In this document: piece after piece, positions 13,105-25,700 of the stretch | How positions within the stretch are numbered: position 1 is the stretch's first letter | How the letters are laid out: every line of letters starts with the position of its first letter | Assembly: GCF_042242105.1 (NCBI RefSeq) | Contig: NC_092029.1 | Location: forward strand, 3,324,885 to 3,388,884 | Length of the DNA: 64,000 nt | Source: Pempheris klunzingeri | Taxonomy: Eukaryota > Chordata > Actinopteri > Acropomatiformes > Pempheridae | Reading direction: 5' to 3' | Made by a program: the position numbers and the translations under genes | Notes under the pieces: generated by a model | The model's database searches: none | Seen by the model: the letters and a program-made list of their open reading frames with translations, nothing else | Told to the model about the DNA's origin: nothing

Positions 13105-13534
13105 CACCTTTTAAATATTCTGGAAATGTCCCTTTTTTCAGCTTTGTCCTTGAATTTAACTCCAGAAGTCCCTCAGTGACAGATACTAAACATCCTGATC
13201 TGCCTGACACAACTAGCTGATTTTAAATAACTTGTTTTTGTTTTGTTAAACAATTTAACAACTCTAATACGGTCCTAGATTACAGGTAACCTGTCCTGAC
13301 TGTATTTTTATGGAGAAGTTAATATGAACATATGGACATTTAACATTTAACATTTCAGATCTTGGATAGTATCTCAAAAATGTGCTCCATCTAGTCTGTT
13401 TTATATCCCCCATAATTTTATTTAAAGGAGAAAAGGGTTCTTATGGGTTAAGAATCAATGTAGAAGTGCTCAGTGTGCAGAATAGTATATCTTAAATTAG
13501 TAGATTATAATAAGTTATGCATTGGTTGGTTGGT

Positions 13535-13760
13535 TAAAGGTCCTATATTGTGCAAAATGCAGTTTTAAATAGCTAGAGCGCATCAAACTATGATAAAAGA
13601 CCGTCCTCTCTCTTTTTCTTCTGCTCCATCTTTCAGTAAATGTGTGAAAACACGCCGGCTCCCTTTCTGATGTCATAAGGCGATCTGTTGACCATGTGAC
13701 CTTCGGCAGGTCGACCAACACCAGGTGTCGGTAGAGCGAAGATATGGAGAGCAAACACGT
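13535..13760 (-). repeat. Truncated MITE-like repeat, related to 57331-57625
   Basis: It starts with an AAGGTCCTATATTGTGC terminus and carries an internal block (agaggac, cagaagaaa, gatggagcagaa, tttcacacat read on the minus strand) that also occurs in the complete copy at 57.3 kb in the opposite orientation. Only one terminus is present, so this copy is shortened. Confidence 0.6.
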
Positions 13761-13904
13761 TTCTGTTCTTAATGATAATCAACAATGTGATTTTTAACAT
13801 GAAACCACATTAACCTGCTCTAGTAGAGCCTCAGAATACTACTAAGAATATTAAGGAAGGGTAATTCACATTACGCTTATTATGCTGTTTGATATCTTAA
13901 ATAA

Positions 13905-14230
13905 AGTCAATCTGCAAAGTAACTAAAGCAGTCAAATAAATGTAGTGGAGCAACAGTAGCACAGTAGAAGAAGAAAGTATTATAGATATAAATAAATACT
14001 TAAATAACATATAAAGTAAATGTAGTTAGTTAAATCCCACCAATGCAGCAGCAAATAAGCTCTTTAATATACTCATCATGGGGAATGTCCCATTTCAGAA
14101 CAACATGTATAAATATTACTGTTCTAATACTAATTGTAGTAGAATATTTAGTGGAGTCCAAACTTTCCTATAAGTGGAGTAGAGGTAGAAAGTATTAGAA
14201 TATGGAAATACTCCGGTAAAGTCAGAGTTT
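13905..14230 (+). repeat. Teleost interspersed repeat (AAAGTAACTAAAGC type)
   Basis: It contains 'gcaaagtaactaaagcagtc', 'aaataaatgtagtggag', 'aaatgtagttagttaaatcccaccaatg' and further 'gtggagtagaggtagaaag' phrases. These recur in many teleost genomes as a non-coding repeat. Shorter relatives lie at 15785-15905 and 40685-40830. Confidence 0.6.
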
Positions 14231-15364
14231 GTTAAAGTTGTACACGTCTACATCTACATGCAGTCAAAGTACACAAAGAGTGTCTGGGAACACGAGCCAA
14301 GTGTCTGAACACTGATTTTAATTAACAAGCCTTGATAAAAGGTGAGTTTGTGGACAACCTGGTGTGCTTTTATCATTTAGACTGTAATTAAGACGCTCCA
14401 GCTCCAGCCCAACGTGAACTCCACTCAGCTCATCTGAGTCTGCTTTAAAGACGCTACAAGTGTGACTGAGGCTTTCTGAATGATGGGACCGGGTCTTTCC
14501 TCTCTGCGTTATCAGAACGGGCAAACAGACTGAAACACCGAGGCCGGTTTGTTGCTGCCAGACCTGCCTGAGCTCCTAATGGGACTCTGCATCATGTCAC
14601 TTCAGAGGCTCTGCAATGTAGAACATCCTGCACACACCAACCTGGAGATGTTTCCCTCTTTTCTTCTTTAAAAGGTGACTTTTCAGCAACTTCCTGCTCT
14701 TCTTCCTCTTTCTGGGTGTTCGAGTCCATCAGGTCTGCAGGTGGAGAAGCTGAGCGAGAAGATGAAGATGTGGGATCAGACAAAGTGGATGCGTTCACTG
14801 AAAACAGAACCAGATGAAACAAGGCCTCTAAAGCCCAGTTTAACTCTTGTTTGCAGCTTAGGAACATTTTTATTTGCCTTATATTCACACTTGTCTTTAA
14901 TCATGTGGCCTTGTGTGTCTTTTATAGCTTGGCTTGTGTCTTATGAAGCCTTCCAGACTTGAAAATTGCTGCAGAACTAAACTCACCTCTGCTTGACATG
15001 CTTAAACCCACTTGGCTAACTGTCTCACATTTTTGCCAAATTTATGACTTAACTGCTGAGAATCGCTTCACTTTTCTTCCTGAGATGTTTAAGGAGCTGT
15101 TGACACTGTTTTAACAAGAGTTCATTCACATGTTCAGTGTTTTTTAGGAGGGAAAAGTCAAAGCTGCTCAGCAGAAATTGTTTGCTTTAGCTCCATGTGG
15201 CATGTTGGCGAGTTTACAGCGCCCCCAGTGGCCGGCGGTGGAAGTACACACACTGAAAAAAGTATAATCTGGAAAATGTGCTTAAAATATTAAAAATATC
15301 CTCCCATGACTCTACTATTATATATTCTATCATCAGCTTATTATTCTTCACGCTCTCATGTAAA

Positions 15365-15720
15365 AGCAGGATTTGACTGGAGATCATTTCGGGCTATTTT
15401 AAATTGAAATGATTATTGTCACTGTGGATTAATCTGCTGATTGTTTTCTCTGTTAATCGATTGTTTGGTTGTAAAAAAAAAGAAATATAGAGATTAGTGA
15501 GAAATGTCGCCACGATGACCAAAGAGACCAAAGTTAAACCTTCACAATGCTCATTTTGTCCGACCAACAGTCTAAAATATAATTAACCAAACCTAAAAAA
15601 TAATTAAAAAAAAAAGCAGCAACTATTTTATATGAAAAATTATAATAGCTGCCAATTAATCAATTGTTTCAGGTGTACTTGTATGAACTGTTGAGCAAAT
15701 AAATCTATTACAAAGCACCA
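15365..15720 (-). repeat. Teleost interspersed repeat ('GCAACTAATTAATCGA' type), copy 1
   Basis: Phrases 'ttaatcgattgttt', 'cgccacgatgacc', 'tttgtccgaccaacagtctaaaa' and 'ccaattaatcaattgttt' fit a well-known non-coding teleost repeat built around ATTAATCGAT. A second, more decayed copy lies at about 25492-25730. Strand assignment is tentative. Confidence 0.6.
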
Positions 15721-15784
15721 CATTTATTTATTTTATATTATTTATTTTAAGTTTTTTATATGTTTTGTGTGCAAAACATTTATG

Positions 15785-15905
15785 TATTGTAAAGTAACTA
15801 AAGCTGTCAGATAAACATAATGAAGGAAAAAGTTGAATATTTTCCTCTGAAATTCAGTGAAAAAGTAGAAAAAAAGAGAAAACTCAAGTGCTTCTTCCCC
15901 ACAAC
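15785..15905 (+). repeat. Fragment of the AAAGTAACTAAAGC-type repeat
   Basis: It shares 'tgtaaagtaactaaagctgtc' and 'tcctctgaaat' with the copy at 13.9 kb and adjoins the repeat at 15365-15720, so it may be a nested or composite insertion. Confidence 0.55.
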
Positions 15906-16124
15906 ATATTTCTATATTATAAATATTGTACTTTTCAAGTTATTTTTCAGAGTTCAGGTATCTTTACACAGACTGTGTTCATGAAGTGAGACACCAACAG
16001 AATATAAAACATCTTAAATGTAATCTGAACATTAACCTGATTATATATATCAGTTAATATATATCATGGTGTCCACTGCCTAATAAAGCTTCATATGAGC
16101 TTCATATCTCAAGGTCCACTTACT

Positions 16125-16185
16125 TACATTCTCTCAAGCTTTCGGCCGTATTACACCGTCCTCATCAGCAGAACAGGACTCAAAC
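16125..16185 (-). ncRNA. Hammerhead-ribozyme-like core, probably from a Penelope-type retroelement
   Basis: On the minus strand CTGATGAG (16168-16161) is followed by a stem II able to pair GGACG with CGGCC (one A-G mismatch) across an 8-base loop, then GAAA (16143-16140). CUGAUGA, stem II and GAAA are the two conserved strands of the hammerhead core, and Penelope-like retroelements are known to carry hammerheads. A convincing stem I/III and NUH cleavage site could not be drawn, so this is probably a relic. No reverse transcriptase remnant is seen nearby. Confidence 0.4.
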
Positions 16186-17056
16186 TCACAGATAGGTCAT
16201 TACTGTCGCCCTACATATTCCCATAATGAATCCCTGAGCATCTATAAGTAGCTTTGTATTCTTAATGTGTTCATTAGTGTTATGGTGAAGCTAGTTTGCA
16301 GTGACTCGGCAAAGTAATATCCTCATGTCTCATTTTCTAGGTCTGGATTTTGATGGGAAAAGTTTAGCTTTGCAAGTTTAATGAACACGTGTTGGTCGTA
16401 ACCTCCAACCACAACATACATCGATATTATGGCTCATCAGTAATTTAAGGATATCGGCTAAAGCTCCAAACTGTGACCTCTCATTACGAGCTGCACGCTT
16501 TAATCACATCCTTCTTAGGAAGCAGTTCATGTTAGGTCCTCCTCCTCCTCCTCTTGCACCAGCCAGGCAGATATAGAACATATACAGAACACATTAACAT
16601 ATATATTATGTTTTAATATCAAAACGGGATCACCTCCAACAAGATTACTGCAGGAAAAAACAAAAAAACAAAAATGGCAGCTTAAGATCATGCCCAGCTG
16701 AACATTTTAGCTGATAATGACAAAGTGGGAAGGATGTTATGGCATTTGTTCATTGTTTATTTCCAGAAAGAGAAAACCCTGTGTTGAACAAATGTTAATA
16801 TGGGGGGGAAAAGAAACATATTAACACACACCACATCCTCTAATCCAGTTTATTTTCCTCAGCAGAAAATGGAACACGATAAAATTAAAGGAGAAAATAG
16901 GACAGAATTATGTTCTTGCTTTTTTTATACATTTAACTAAATATGCCACTCTATGCTAGGGTGTAAGTAACTCAAACTGATATAAGGTTAAATAATTTTT
17001 TTTCTCTAAAAAGGTACAGAAAGATATTCCATTTCTTCCATTTCTCATTAGCACTC

Positions 17057-17077
17057 AAAAAAAAAAAAAAAAAAAAA
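17057..17077. repeat. Poly(A) run on plus strand
   Basis: About 21 adenines, which would be a poly(U) tract if zfand3 is transcribed this far on the minus strand. Confidence 0.8.
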
Positions 17078-19250
17078 GGAACAAGTTTTTCAAAATATCA
17101 AAATAAGAACCAGCCGCGACGTTTCTCCAGGCGTCCTTTATCCTTCGCTGGGTTCTCATTGGGAAAGACGGGAGGGGTGAGGAGAGGTGAGGGGGAGAAG
17201 AAACGATAACTTGTGCATGAGGATTAGCATAGTTAAGTGGTGTCTGGTTATTAGGGCTCTCCACCTGAATCAACTTAACTGAAGTGAAGATTGCAAAAAG
17301 GGACACTATTCAAGGAAATCTACTGCTTCGTGTTTCTCACTTCTCCAAACTGAAAAACAGTGACATACGATTCAACATCATCAAACTGCCCTTCCTGTGA
17401 TGCTGCAAAGTACTTTTCTTTTTAAAAAGAGATTCCGTACCTGTATTAAACAAATCACAACTTATGCTTTTAATGCACTTATAATGTGTGCTAAATGCCA
17501 AACAACAAATTTGAAGAAAAAAACAAAACAAAAACAAGTCATCTTCTGCAACATTGCAAACCCAAAAAGTTGATTTTGGTAGAACACCCCTTTAGGAGGA
17601 GGAGGAAAAGAGGTGTGCAACTGAACAATATGCACAGCACAAAGTCCAAGCAGTCAGACCGAGGAGGCTGATTAAGAGCAGGGGCCGGAGACGATGGCAA
17701 ACAATGACAGAACAAAAAAAAAAAAACGGACGAGGAAAGGGGAAACCACTCAATTTAAGGATTCACATGTTGTTTCTGCAGGCAAAAGCAGCCGGAGCAC
17801 CATTACACACAGCGTGAATCTGTGATGTCGACAGATGTACAACCTCCACAGGGCGTGAGGGGGAAACCCATGTTTGATCTTACACCTACAAACACCTGAA
17901 TCATTTATAAAGAGACCTGAACAAACCGGAGCTGAGGAGAGCCCATCGTGGCTGTTGAGTTAAGAGTCCAGCAATGTTCAAAGCCCGTCAACATTTGGCA
18001 TCCTCTCGTCTTTTTAACCTGTTTTTTTTTTCCCCCCTCTCTCCTTCGGGTGTAGAACGTCTCCATGTTAACCAGCTTTTGGTTAAATTTCTCCACCTTG
18101 AAACCAATATTCACTTGTGCTGTGAATCAATGTGACATCACTGATTTAAACTGTGCGACAAACCCATTTAGTGAAAGCTCACTAGCATCTGTGGCAAAAA
18201 GAAAAAAAGAAAATACAACATTTCAAGAATTGTGAGCCAAACAGATATCCCCGATGTGAAAATAAAATGACAGCTAATCTCACCCACAAACACAAAGTAA
18301 GAAATAAATTATAGAATGATTTAAAAAGGTTTGTAAGTAATCGGCAGATCGTCTACGACTATACAGACACTCAGTGATGAACTTCGGTTATTTGCCTTTA
18401 TAAATGAATACATGGCGTTCTGGCGAAGACTTCTTCGTTTGAATACAAAAATTCAGTCGTATTCCCCTTTCTGTAAAACAACAGTACTACTCAGTAAATT
18501 GAAAAAGGGGAGGGAAAGAGGGAGAAGAGGATCTGCTACACAGAGGATTTATCCAGGTGACTCTTGTCCATTAGTGTGGTTTTTATTCTTTTTTTTTTTA
18601 TATTTTTCTTTTTGTCAACAGTCCATGTGAGCAGAGGCAGGGATTGGCTGTATTGTCCTCCACGACACCGTGGTTAAGCAGTAAAAACAGAGCTATTCAC
18701 CATGATGGCCACACCAAGAAAGAAAAAAAAAAAAAAAAAAAGGAGAGAGAGAGAGAAGACAATCAAACCATGACAGCATCCTTGGACTGCCTCACATTAC
18801 CACACTCAAACCTGCACAAATACACTGCTGCTGGCACCATGCACGAGCAAAACACAGTTAGTGATGCTGCACGTGGACCTAAACGTTGGTGGAAGAAAAA
18901 CAGAAGCAGTAGAAGAAGAAGAGGAAGGCGGGGCTACAGGTTTGATACTCCAACCCCTTGATGACGACCTGAGGAGTGGTCGTGGGACAGAGCTGGACCC
19001 GTCACCCGCGACCAAGAAATGAGAAGAAAAAAAAAAAACAAAAACACACACACGTTGCCAAATGACAATCCAAACGGATCAGTTCAGCCAAACGCTACGA
19101 CAGTTCATCTTCCATAACTTCCTGCACTGACAACAAAGGAGCGCGAGCAAAGAGGAGGAAACCGTGGCGAGAAACATCAGAGCTGTGCGCGATGTACGAC
19201 CGACTGGATCCGTCTCTGCGGCGTCCTTCCTCTGAAGACGGGTAAGGGAG

Positions 19251-19280
19251 GAGTGGTGGTGGTGGTGGTGGTGGTAGTGG
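19251..19280. repeat. (GGT)n microsatellite
   Basis: A GGT array within the probable zfand3 3' untranslated region. Confidence 0.85.
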
Positions 19281-19622
19281 TAAGGGGGGGGTTGGGTTAA
19301 GGCTGTGTATGTGTGTGTGTGTGTGAACATGCGATACTGAACGTGGCTCCGCAGATCAACCACCAGCTCCCCGATTGGCCCCCAGCGGCCTCGTCCAGAG
19401 CCGAGTCCAAACAGACGCTCCACGCAGGAAATCAGGACATCAACAGGGCGGCGTCAAGCTCAGATCCAGAACTGTCAGGTCAGATGCAGGATGTTACGAC
19501 CGTGTTCCCTCCCCTCCACACCTTCCTCCTCCTCTTCCTTTCCCTCCCTCCCCTCCCTCCCCTCCCTCACACCCTCCCCTCCCTCACACCCATCCATCAC
19601 CCCATTTGTCATTCCTCCTAGC

Positions 19623-19656
19623 TCTCCTTCCTCCTCCTCCTCCTCCTCCTCCTCTT
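19623..19656. repeat. (CTC)n/(TCC)n tract
   Basis: A pyrimidine trinucleotide array about 50 bases downstream (minus sense) of the zfand3 stop, continuing a CCT-rich stretch from about 19500. Confidence 0.8.
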
Positions 19657-19703
19657 CGTAAGCGCCTCATCTCTAACTGGAGGGCTGGTCACGGCGTGGC
19701 CAA

Positions 19704-22700
19704 TCAGGAGCACTCCTCCCCGATGCGTTGGCACGAGCGGCCCACCTTGCGGTCCAGCTTCACCATCTTGAGGACGGCCTCCTCGCGCCCGCGGCCCAGA
19801 TGGTCGAACAGACAGTCGTGCTGCTCGGGTAGACGGTGAAGCATGCAGAACACATAGCCTGGGAGGGAAACAGAGAGCGAGCGGTGAGGGAGGAAGTGAC
19901 CCCAATAAAAGCTCTGCTGTTCCCGCTTTGCACGGGAGAAAACACCACAGCAATGGTTTTACCTCGCACAGCTTACTGCCAAACACAAAAATACTGAATA
20001 AATGCAGCATAATGCAGGCGCATAAGCATTTGAATTCTTTCTAAACATGATTCTGACATATTTGAGACTTAATCTATGAGAAAAATGGTGTTGTTAAGGT
20101 CAGTACTGGGGTTTGAGACACAGACACAAGTAGTTACATCTAGAATTAAAATATAATTAGTTGTACTTAACTGTAAACAGTATAATAAAGTCATTTACAC
20201 TGAGCACTCTGAAGTAAACCATTCATATCTGATACATCCATATTTATTTAAGCTTTGGAGTGAGTTCTACATAATCATCGAGTTTAACTAAGACGTGAAC
20301 AAATCTTTACCAAGTTTCTAAGATTTCATCACTAAAAATCTTCACTCATGTTTTTACTTGTGTGAGCAAACTTCTATCTGCATTATGAAACATTAAAAAC
20401 TGTTAATCATCTTTACGTGTCAGCAGCTGATGGTTGTGCTCTCTCTTTGGGGCAAACTATTAATTTATACAATAGGATTACAGACTGTTCCCTTAAAAAG
20501 GTAAACTACTGATAAAAACTACTGCTAATTATCTCAAAGTGAGAATAAAACCAGGGGCTGACATACGTGCTTTGGTGGCTTCTGCAGTTTCAGTTTTTCT
20601 GGTCACACTAAAAACACTAGAGCAGCTGGCACAGTTTTAACCACAGTGGGGGAGCGAGTGGAACCAAAAGCAGCTGTTTAAAAGGTGGAAGTTAAAGGGG
20701 CCTTTAACGGTGACACGTGACTGAGAGATGGCTTGGTACCGACCACAGCGACAGGAGCCCAGTTCCTGCTGCACCAGCTCTAGTTTGGTTTGGCAGCGAT
20801 AGCAGCGCCGGCGGTTCTTCTGCTTGGGCGTCCCGCGGGCCTCCTCGCCGCTCCCCTCCTTCACGTCTGTCCGTGGCCTCTTCTCTGGCGTCGCCTCGCT
20901 TTCCGAGCCCGATGCTGAAAACACACACAGTAGGATCACGAGTTAGTCGCTCGAAGCGGCGCAGGTCACACAGAGCTGCTGCCGGGAAGAGGAGTCAAGA
21001 CCGTACCCGATTCTCGTGGACGTTTTGTGGGTGTGCAGAGTGTGCCTTGGGCTGTTTCTGTGGACGACACGCCTGCAACGGGAAAAGGAAAAGGCGCGTG
21101 AGAGCGGCGCTCTTCTCCGAACATAACAACATGTTGAGAAAAGACAACTACTATGAAATAATAAAATACAGCAAGTGTCAATGAACCACCTTTAAAAAGA
21201 CAAAGAAACAAAATGTGGCGTTCCACTTGTAAGTGAAGACGAAGAGGTGAAATGATTTAGTATCAACTGTAAATGTCACATATATTAGGTTTCTTAATAA
21301 TAATAATATCTGAGGGCAACACCTTCTCCTCCACAGCTTATTAAAAACATTAGATTACTCTTTAGATGTTCCTAAAATGTCTGAACTGTCCAGCTGAACA
21401 ACATAATTCCACTACTTAATCTTTGAGAGCCCCATAAAATAACAAAATAAGTATATTTTTACAGCATTCATGGATTATTTATTGTTGTCAAAAAGTCAAT
21501 TGTCTTCCCAAATTGTCATTTTTTTTCATTTGTAATTTCATATCTCAGAAAACAGACTAATAATCATGACTTTATATGGTGATTTCTGTACAGAGGCGTA
21601 CAGGATAAACATACAAAGCGTTCAGATTTTCCAAAAACTGAACGCTTTGAGGGAGAAAAGCTCTCGACTGTATGTGAGCATCACTTGTCCCAGTACCATG
21701 TGTCACTTTGTACTGGGACATTACTGTTGTCGTGGCTGTGTGTCAAGAAGCACAATTCACACACTGATTCCTACGTCTTCATTGTGATTCCACCACCGAG
21801 GACAGAGAAGGCTGCACAGCGACGTTTGTGCTCGTGCTGCTGGTCCTTGAAGACGTCATGCGACTGATATCTACAAAGAAACACTGCTGATGCAGCCTTG
21901 AGCTCAGCAATCGGTGGGAGAATTGCAGCATGAAATAATGTCCCGACTTCGGCAACAAACTTCACGCTTGTACTTCACTCCCCACCAGCCTGTGAGTCAA
22001 TCAGTCCGGATTTAACCTCCCGTTTCTCCTGCTTTACCTCACTCTGTGCTTTTCACTGGATGTAAAAAGACATCAAGCACAGACAGTCCTGTCTTCGTTA
22101 ACAGCTTGTCGTGAACAAGAAGTGCTACGTTTATCAATTCTGTGATAAAACACTTTATTTTATAAACTGATATGACTTTTTTTTTTGTCTCTGTTGTAGG
22201 ATGTTTTCATCAGAACATAAAATGGTTTGTTAAAAGTGGATATTATAAAAGAAAAAATCAGTTCTTCCATCTTACCTTCCCTCGTGTTGGGAAACGTGGG
22301 CGAGGGCTCTTCGGCTGAGGGCTGCTCGGAGCTCGAGGGCGCCGACGACAATAGGGATTGGCTACTGCTACTGCTCGTCTCGCTACTGAAAACTGGTGAC
22401 TGGCTACTCCCAGTGCTTTGGATGGGCTTGGAGGTGCAGTCCTCCCCTGGCTGCTTCTTCTCAATGTCTGTGGTCAAGGACAGTAAGTAAGCAAGCAGAG
22501 GGGAAATGTAAAAATAGGACAGGGAAATGGACGGATACAGACAGAGAGGGAGGAAGAGAAGAACAGAGACGACACAGAAACTGAGTCAAAAAACACTCAA
22601 GTTTGGACTCCGGTGCCCAAATGTGGTGCGTCTAGTACAGAAATACAGCCACACACGCTAAACCTGCTAATGCTGCGTGTGTAATAGCAGGTTATAGGCA

Positions 22701-25700
22701 GCAGCAGAAGGTAACAAGTGCAAGAAAATGCACTACTTTAGCTACCAGGCCGCTTACGCCATCTACATTATGACAGGGCTTCTTGAACTTTTAGCAGAGA
22801 TTTGGTCGATCCTGTGAACATTTAGCTGCCTCATAGACACAAGAGCTTTGCAAACTCCTCCTTGTTGGTGCATTCAGAGAAGCTACAGCACCAGTTGATA
22901 GTCCGCTGCTTTAAGTCAAACTATGCAAATTAGTTATAATATCTAACAATTAGTCAAATAACTGAAAATTAATTGGTAGCATTTTGATTAAAAGTTGCCA
23001 AAAACTGGTTTTAGCGTCTAGTTATTTTAGCCGTAACAGTAAATCAGATACTTCTGGGTGAGTGTTGGTCAGTGTGGTTGTGTTGGTTGGGCAGCTTCCA
23101 GCACTGTCTAATAAAGGCAGATCCAGTGACCCCATAAAATACCTTTACAGTATATTTTCAGGGGTCTTCCAAGTGCCAAGTGCAGAAACAGAAAAGTTTT
23201 AAAAACAGTTCCTGCTCTCCGCTGCATAACCACATGACTGTGACTTAACTTTGCCAACTGAAACACAATGTGGCAAGAGAAAGGCACGAGCAGTTTGGAC
23301 AGCCGAGCCGCACTTCAGACCTCTCTATATTCGATGGTGATCTCAGACCATATCGATCCACGAGGATATTGTCTTTACTCTCTCGCCTCCGGGGAGGGTG
23401 AGGGAGGTCAGCCTAGATTTGAGTTTCTCCTCCACATGTGGACTAACCCACTTCTGCTCAGCCTCTATGCTCATGTGTATTGAGTCTATTCTGAGCGTTC
23501 CTGCTGTCTGTGATGCTAGACTCAAAGCCGGGCCCTTAGGTCCTCGCTGTCTGCCATGCTCGCTGGTTGCCATGACCACCGACAGGGCTGCAGCGCACCT
23601 TCAACTCGTTCTCCCAAACCAGACTGGAGGAGTCAGTGGGAAAACTTAATGCAGACCGTGACATTTTCAAACTTTAATTGGGCATTTTTCTTTGTCTGAC
23701 ACTTGTCACATTGTAGGGAAGAAAAAAAAAACTTTCTGCATTTAGAGAGGGTTTCACAACAAGATGCTGAATGAGGCAACCGGCCTGAGTTTGCTTGCGG
23801 CCTTAAAACAAAAACATAATGGAAACAAGCAATTACCTTTCAGCTAACATTTTTTCTCCAAATGCTGCATACATCATCTTGGAGTGACACTCCTCTACTT
23901 GTGCTTCCATTTTCCTAGAATGGCTTCTTAGCATTGTTGGCATTCCTGACTGAAATCAGCTGGCACACCTAGCCTCAAGCTGCCGCTCGCTGTGGCTGCG
24001 AGTGAGAATAGCTCCGCATGCCACGAAACCAATGTGGAGCCGTTTGGCTCATTTATACGCAACAAGTAACCAGTAACCCTCAAAGACAACATCAGAGAAG
24101 CGTTAATTCAGTACCCTCTTCTCATCGCTCCGTCTTATTCTCATGAGTGTGCATTAATGTGATTTGTTTGCATCAGTTGACAGAATAGCTGAGCGACAAT
24201 TACACATTTTACAGGTTAACCACTCAAGGCAAAGTCATGCACAAACATGCTGATATAACGACAGCCATCTGAGCAGACAACCGCGTTTCTTTTTTTTTTT
24301 TTTGTTGCTTGCAGGCCTCAAATACTGCTGTATCTGTATCTTGTGCTGCGCAATTTTGGCAGACGACCTGAATTTCAGGACAGGAAAGAAAGAGACACCG
24401 AACGGCAGCTGGTCGCACGCCAGAGAAGAAGGGAGCAACTTTTCAGTCACAGTTACAACTTGGCATTTGTCAAGACATTTCATGACAACTGTGTGTACTT
24501 TAGCTGCATATCAGATTCATTGTGTGGGGGGGGGAGCCATCATTATAAGCCAAGTGGTTGTAATGATGGCTCTGATGTTGGTGGGAATTGTTTTATTAGC
24601 CAGTTTGAAGCACAGCTGCACAGTATAGAGGCATTTTGCCATTTCCCTTTAACCACTTGGTTTTCCGTCTCATGCCCACGTTATTGGCTCTGAACTCTTC
24701 GCTGCTGATGATCATGATAATGATATGCAGAAAAGACTTACCAGCATAACATTTGGAGCACAGATTCATGGTTTTACTGGACCTGAGGAGACAGGTGAGA
24801 AAATGAAATGTCAGTGACCTCCTCAGACACCCGAGCTTTGTCTCTACTTATCAAAACTGTTTCTACAACATAAACCTTGCAACCATAAACTGTCACGGAA
24901 TAAAATTAATTCAGCAAAATGTAAAACAAAATTGTAACGAATGAAGCACATGATTAGAAGAAAATATCAGTGCGTAATATTCTGGCAAGATAATCTCTGT
25001 GTAATACCTGTATCAACATCATGCAGGGGGGCTAAACGTAAATGTGGAAAGCAAATGTCCTTCTGAATTGTGTTACTGCCTCCATAACAAGCACTCGGAG
25101 GACCGTACCCCATTTTCTGTGTTTCAAATGACAGTTGCATCACATCCTGAGTCAACCATGACATCTTTCATAAACACTCCTAATGTTTCAGCTCATCAAC
25201 CCTTTTTTTTTGTTTTTGTTTGTCAGTCTGGAAACTGGGCCTTTGTGTCAATAAATTCAAGGCAGGATGACAGGAAGTCACAGAGGACGAGGAGGCAAAA
25301 GGCACTTATGGGGACACGCACACAAAAAATAATCACTTAGTGAAGGAGCATAAGGCTGCGATAAATTAGGTTATTTTTCAGTTTTACTATTGTTGTTCAT
25401 TAATTTCCTGCCAACAGAATAATTAAGTCCTCCTGTTACATATTGTTGCAGATTACTGTGCTGCAGTGAAACGATGAGGGTTATGCTATAATTAGCGCTG
25501 CAACGATGAATCAATTAGTTGTGAGCTATTAAATTAATCAAATCGATGAAATCAGTAGCCCTCGGGGCACCTTAGGGCCCAAACCTCTGATCCCTGCTTC
25601 TTAAATGTGAATGTTTCCAGGTTTCTTTACTCCTCTAGGACAGCAAACTATCATCTTTTTTCTGATATTTTACAAGCCAAACAACTAATCAATTATTCAA

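Larger units (their letters stand above)
11364..19703. other. Intergenic stretch with repeats and the probable zfand3 3' UTR
   Basis: No coding exon was recognised between the exon at 11.2 kb and the zfand3 stop codon. The left part holds a pentanucleotide array, a LINE-tail-like sequence, several old interspersed repeats and a hammerhead-like motif near 16.15 kb. The right part, up to 19.70 kb, is probably the zfand3 3' untranslated region in minus sense. A minus-strand AATAAA lies at 18582-18587 and another at 16849-16854, either of which could end the transcript. Long A, GGT, CCT and CTC runs account for most open frames here. Confidence 0.5.

Noticed and set aside
14592-14962. Overlapping open frames on both strands
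   Set aside because: No recognisable protein, no shared domain, and no convincing flanking splice sites. The Glu-rich part comes from a GAA/CTT-like stretch.
18721-18740. Poly(A) run as a processed pseudogene tail
   Set aside because: No coding or messenger-like sequence upstream. It lies in the probable zfand3 3' UTR and is followed by a GA repeat, so a simple repeat is enough.
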